From NCBI RefSeq assembly GCF_963676285.1, contig NZ_OY781063.1, positions 682,001 through 746,000 of the forward strand: DNA of 64,000 bases, in the 5' to 3' direction. The translations under genes and the position numbers were made by a program. This DNA comes from an uncultured Sphaerochaeta sp. (GTDB lineage: Bacteria > Spirochaetota > Spirochaetia > Sphaerochaetales > Sphaerochaetaceae). The notes below the pieces were generated by a model. The model was not told the DNA's origin, searched no databases, and worked only from the letters and a program-made list of their open reading frames with translations. Shown piece after piece: positions 61,564-64,000 of the stretch; position 1 is the stretch's first letter, and each line of letters opens with the position of its first letter.

Positions 61564-61585
61564 CATCTACTTCCCAATACGATGA

Positions 61586-61607
61586 ATGGGGCGCCGAAGC
61601 GCCCCAT
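61586..61607. terminator. hairpin between rpoN and hpf
   Basis: ATGGGGCGC and GCGCCCCAT form nine pairs with a four-base loop. Read on the minus strand the loop is C(TTCG)G, a very stable tetraloop, which suits an end for hpf. No T run follows on either strand, so the call is moderate. Confidence 0.65.
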
Positions 61608-61633
61608 CTCATATTCCCATTAGATAAAACATG

Positions 61634-61933
61634 TTACTTATGGTCTGTAATCTTCCCTTTCTCCTTTCTTGCTACTGCCTCGATCTTGTCGGTTATCAGC
61701 TCGATACCTTCATAGAGTTCGTAGCAGTCATACGTGACCATCTTGACGGTACCCCAAGAAAAGTGAAGTTTTGCATCTAAATGATACCCCTGCCCTACTG
61801 GTTCACGGGTAATGGCAATATCCAGGTCATGGATATACCCCTCTGCAAACTGTAGCTTCTGGAGTTTCTTGTCCAAAAATTCACGCGTTGCGTCACTTGG
61901 GTTATAACGGATGCCTCTGACTGTCAAATTCAT
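61634..61933 (-). CDS. hpf: ribosome hibernation promoting factor (short HPF/RaiA family)
   Basis: 99 residues, short form. The sequence MNLTVRGIRYNPSDATREFLDKKL and the DLDIAITREP strand are typical. HPF binds idle ribosomes; the short form makes 100S dimers together with RMF in enterobacteria, while no RMF is known here. ATG 61933 lies four bases after GGAGG. It is on the opposite strand to rpoN, whereas in proteobacteria it follows rpoN on the same strand. Confidence 0.92.
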   Translation of the reverse strand: MNLTVRGIRYNPSDATREFLDKKLQKLQFAEGYIHDLDIAITREPVGQGYHLDAKLHFSWGTVKMVTYDCYELYEGIELITDKIEAVARKEKGKITDHK

Positions 61934-61963
61934 AAGCCCTCCTTTGACTATGGTCATACACTA

Positions 61964-61992
61964 AGGATAAGGCTTGAGAAGTCAATCGTCAA
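61964..61992 (-). promoter_or_regulatory. promoter of hpf
   Basis: On the minus strand TTGACG (61992-61987), a 17-base spacer and TATCCT (61969-61964) lie about 30 bases before the hpf start. Confidence 0.6.
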
Positions 61993-62112
61993 TGGACATT
62001 TGGCTCTGAGAATAAGCCTCCTGCAATAATTCTTGCACTATATTTCACTGCCACAAGCGTTTATTTCTCTCTTTCCCCATCTTTAGAAAAGACTATTCTC
62101 CCGTTTTCCCCC

Positions 62113-62141
62113 TTGCGAAATCCTATCAACAATTGTATAGT
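62113..62141 (+). promoter_or_regulatory. promoter of hprK-ptsH-lexA
   Basis: TTGCGA (62113-62118), a 17-base spacer and TATAGT (62136-62141, five of six matches) precede hprK by 28 bases. No LexA-box-like palindrome is obvious beside it. Confidence 0.7.
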
Positions 62142-62168
62142 AAAACGGTATATAGAGAGGAGTTGAGC

Positions 62169-63152
62169 ATGCCTGATTTTACTGTCTTGGATTTGTTGGA
62201 CCTGGACCTAAAGGAACACAATCACTTACGTCTTAGCTGTATAGCTGGACGATCTGGGCTCTCCAAGCGGATCACCACCAGCAAAATCAGTAGGCCGGGA
62301 CTTCCTCTCAGTGGGTTTTTCGTGGAGTTCAGCAACAACTCCATCCAGGTCTTCGGCAAGGGAGAGCGAGCCTACCTCGACAAGTTGGAGGGGGAGCAAA
62401 ATACCGATAGCATAAACAAGCTCTTCAGCTATGACATTCCCTGTTGTGTATTTTGTGACAATAGTGACCCGAGCCCTCGGCTTATTGAACTAGCGGAGGA
62501 GACAGGTACTGCTATTCTCAAGACAGATCTCCTCTCCAGTGACTTTTCCAGACGTCTATACCAGACACTTGATGAGGTATTTGCCCCTACCCAAACCATA
62601 CACGGTGTTCTTGTTGAGGTGTATGGTATCGGGGTTTTGATCACAGGGGAAAGCGGTGTAGGAAAGAGTGAAACAGCTCTTGAGTTGATCGAGCGAGGAC
62701 ATCGATTGATCAGTGATGATACGGTCAAGCTGAGAAATATCAGTGACAATTACCTCATCGGAATGGGAGAGAATCCACTCCTCGCTCACCACATGGAGCT
62801 GAGAGGACTGGGTATCATTAATCTTGCAAACCTCTACGGAGTTGGGGCCATCAGGGACCGAAAGCAGGTGCAGCTTGCTGTCCATCTCGAACCATGGGAC
62901 GCACAAAAAAACTATGACCGGGTTGGGGAAGCAACACTGGAAGATATCTACCTGGGTATTGCAATTCCCAAGGTCATCATTCCAGTAAAGCCTGGCCGAA
63001 ACATACCGGTCATTATCGAGACTGCTGCCAGAAACGAGCGTCTGAAAAAACTCGGGTACTATTCAGCCAAGGAGTTCGACCAGAGTGTTCTCAAGTGGCT
63101 GGAGAGTGAGTCAGCACGAAAAATGTACTATATCAATGAGGAGACGCTGTGA
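62169..63152 (+). CDS. hprK: HPr kinase/phosphorylase
   Basis: 327 residues. Bifunctional enzyme that phosphorylates or dephosphorylates Ser46 of HPr. The C-terminal kinase domain has P-loop GESGVGKSETALEL and the family segments RGHRLISDDTVKL and ELRGLGIINL. ATG 62169 lies six bases after GAGGAG; an open frame reaches 62133. HprK is known in Firmicutes and in spirochaetes. It is followed directly by its substrate gene. Confidence 0.96.
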   Translation: MPDFTVLDLLDLDLKEHNHLRLSCIAGRSGLSKRITTSKISRPGLPLSGFFVEFSNNSIQVFGKGERAYLDKLEGEQNTDSINKLFSYDIPCCVFCDNSDPSPRLIELAEETGTAILKTDLLSSDFSRRLYQTLDEVFAPTQTIHGVLVEVYGIGVLITGESGVGKSETALELIERGHRLISDDTVKLRNISDNYLIGMGENPLLAHHMELRGLGIINLANLYGVGAIRDRKQVQLAVHLEPWDAQKNYDRVGEATLEDIYLGIAIPKVIIPVKPGRNIPVIIETAARNERLKKLGYYSAKEFDQSVLKWLESESARKMYYINEETL

Positions 63153-63415
63153 TGGTAACCAGAGAATTGAAGGTCTATAACCGAGCCGGCATTCATGCAC
63201 GGCCAGCTGCATCAATCGTCAAGCTGGCCAATCAATACAAGAGTGATCTGTATCTGGAAAAGGATACAATGAAGATAAATGGAAAATCCATCATGGGCAT
63301 CATCACATTGGGAGCAACCCACCAGAGCTCCATCGTGATGACGTGTGATGGACCGGATGAGCAACAAATGGCAGATGCTATTGAGCATCTGTTTGAAAAC
63401 AGGTTCGAGGAGTAG
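63152..63415 (+). CDS. ptsH: phosphocarrier protein HPr
   Basis: 87 residues with His15 in GIHARPA and the regulatory Ser46 in NGKSIMGIITLGA. From the ATG at 63152, which has GAGGAG eight bases upstream, these land exactly on canonical numbers 15 and 46. A GTG three bases upstream would shift them. EI and EII genes are not in the window, so HPr may be mainly regulatory here. Confidence 0.97.
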   Translation: MVTRELKVYNRAGIHARPAASIVKLANQYKSDLYLEKDTMKINGKSIMGIITLGATHQSSIVMTCDGPDEQQMADAIEHLFENRFEE

Positions 63416-63418
63416 CAG

Positions 63419-64000
63419 ATGCGCGAACTTACCGATAGACAAAAGGCCATCGCAACCTTCATCAGTTCGTACATCAAGGAGAACAACTACGCTCCTTCCG
63501 TACGGGATATTGCTGACCACTTCCAGTTCTCAGTAAAGGCAGCCCATGACCATCTGAAAGCACTTGAGGCCAAGCAGGTGATAAAAACCACCGGGGGAGT
63601 CTCTCGGTCCATTGAAGTTATCGGTGAAGAGTTCTTCCCGCGTGAAGAACTGATCCAGGTCCCGGTCATTGGCTCCATTGCAGCAGGAGCTCCCTTGATG
63701 AGCGAAGAGAACACTGACTTTATCCTCAACATCCCTGCAACCATGCTGAGAACGACACGAAACACTTACTTTGCCCTGAAAATCAGGGGGGAGAGTATGA
63801 TAGAGGATGGCATATATGATGGGGATATTGCCATCATCCGTAAGTGTGATGTAGCTGAACGGGGGGACATAGTAGCTGCATCTGTGGGAGATGATGAACC
63901 GGGTATTACACTCAAGGGGTACTATCCTGGCAAGGGAAGTGTAGAGCTTCGTCCTGCCAATGCATCGATGGGTCCGATTATCACTCGTTCTTGCAAGATC
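63419..64000 (+). CDS. lexA: LexA repressor (3' end cut by window edge)
   Basis: 194 codons are visible without a stop; only the last few residues are missing. The N-terminal winged helix begins MRELTDRQKAIATFI. The self-cleavage site is Ala89-Gly90 in IAAGAP, with catalytic Ser126 in GESMIEDG and Lys166 in TLKGYY. The ATG lies three bases after the ptsH stop, inside the same transcript, an unusual partner for the SOS repressor. Confidence 0.95.
   Translation, partial: MRELTDRQKAIATFISSYIKENNYAPSVRDIADHFQFSVKAAHDHLKALEAKQVIKTTGGVSRSIEVIGEEFFPREELIQVPVIGSIAAGAPLMSEENTDFILNIPATMLRTTRNTYFALKIRGESMIEDGIYDGDIAIIRKCDVAERGDIVAASVGDDEPGITLKGYYPGKGSVELRPANASMGPIITRSCKI

Overview
The window is a dense chromosomal segment of about 60 protein genes and one tRNA, with no insertion sequence, phage, CRISPR array or rRNA. 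Gene content suggests a diderm bacterium, most likely a spirochaete close to Sphaerochaeta (inference). Evidence for an outer membrane is the LptA/B/C-type genes, several signal-peptide proteins ending in aromatic residues like beta-barrels, and a TolC-type efflux operon. Evidence for a spirochaete is weaker: the unusual CoaE P-loop, an HprK/HPr pair without PTS transport genes nearby, and carbohydrate ABC and glycosidase genes. No motility gene is present in the window, which proves nothing alone.

Layout. 1-4.1 kb (- strand): tRNA-modification and rRNA-methylation genes mnmE-mnmG-rsmG, then a truncated membrane protein. 4.2-5.7 kb (+): epmA, broken by a one-base frameshift, followed by efp. 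5.9-11.1 kb: a sugar ABC importer (binding protein and two permeases, no ATPase) facing a GH88/105-type hydrolase with a long N-terminal extension, which suggests uptake of pectin-derived oligosaccharides. 11.2-16.3 kb (+): a TetR regulator, an MMPL/RND transporter, a LolA-like protein and a DUF1302-like barrel, a candidate trans-envelope lipid or hydrophobe transport system, with related operator-like sites in front of the regulator and the transporter. 16.4-20.4 kb: hcp-cupin, mntP and an MFS transporter. 20.5-21.6 kb: a KamA/EpmB-like aminomutase. 21.6-27.4 kb (-): small membrane protein, MBL hydrolase, polA, coaE and an anchored periplasmic protein. 27.5-28.8 kb: two small barrel-like proteins.

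28.9-40.8 kb (-): nine tightly packed genes running tolC, hlyD, ABC ATPase, ABC permease, histidine kinase, sigma-54 response regulator, pepF, rRNA m5U methyltransferase, nadE. 40.9-47.5 kb: a pteridine-reductase-like SDR diverging from ftsH-hslO-rlmKL, then a CpXC protein. 47.5-54.5 kb: D-lactate dehydrogenase-like gene, a Fic protein carrying a VbhA-like inhibitory segment, a repeat-bearing outer-membrane protein, LOG, YitT, a sugar nucleotidyltransferase and two unknowns. 54.7-56.9 kb: tRNA-Arg(CCG) and a GH3 glycosidase.

57.0-61.6 kb (+): a divergent YmdB-like phosphoesterase, rseC, lptC, lptA, lptB and rpoN form one unit. hpf follows on the opposite strand, then hprK-ptsH-lexA, truncated at the right edge. 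RpoN would serve the sigma-54 activator at 33.7 kb. The points most worth a second look are the RND/LolA/barrel system, the YmdB-like protein with replaced metal ligands, the self-contained Fic protein, and the split epmA beside an EF-P that keeps its modifiable lysine.
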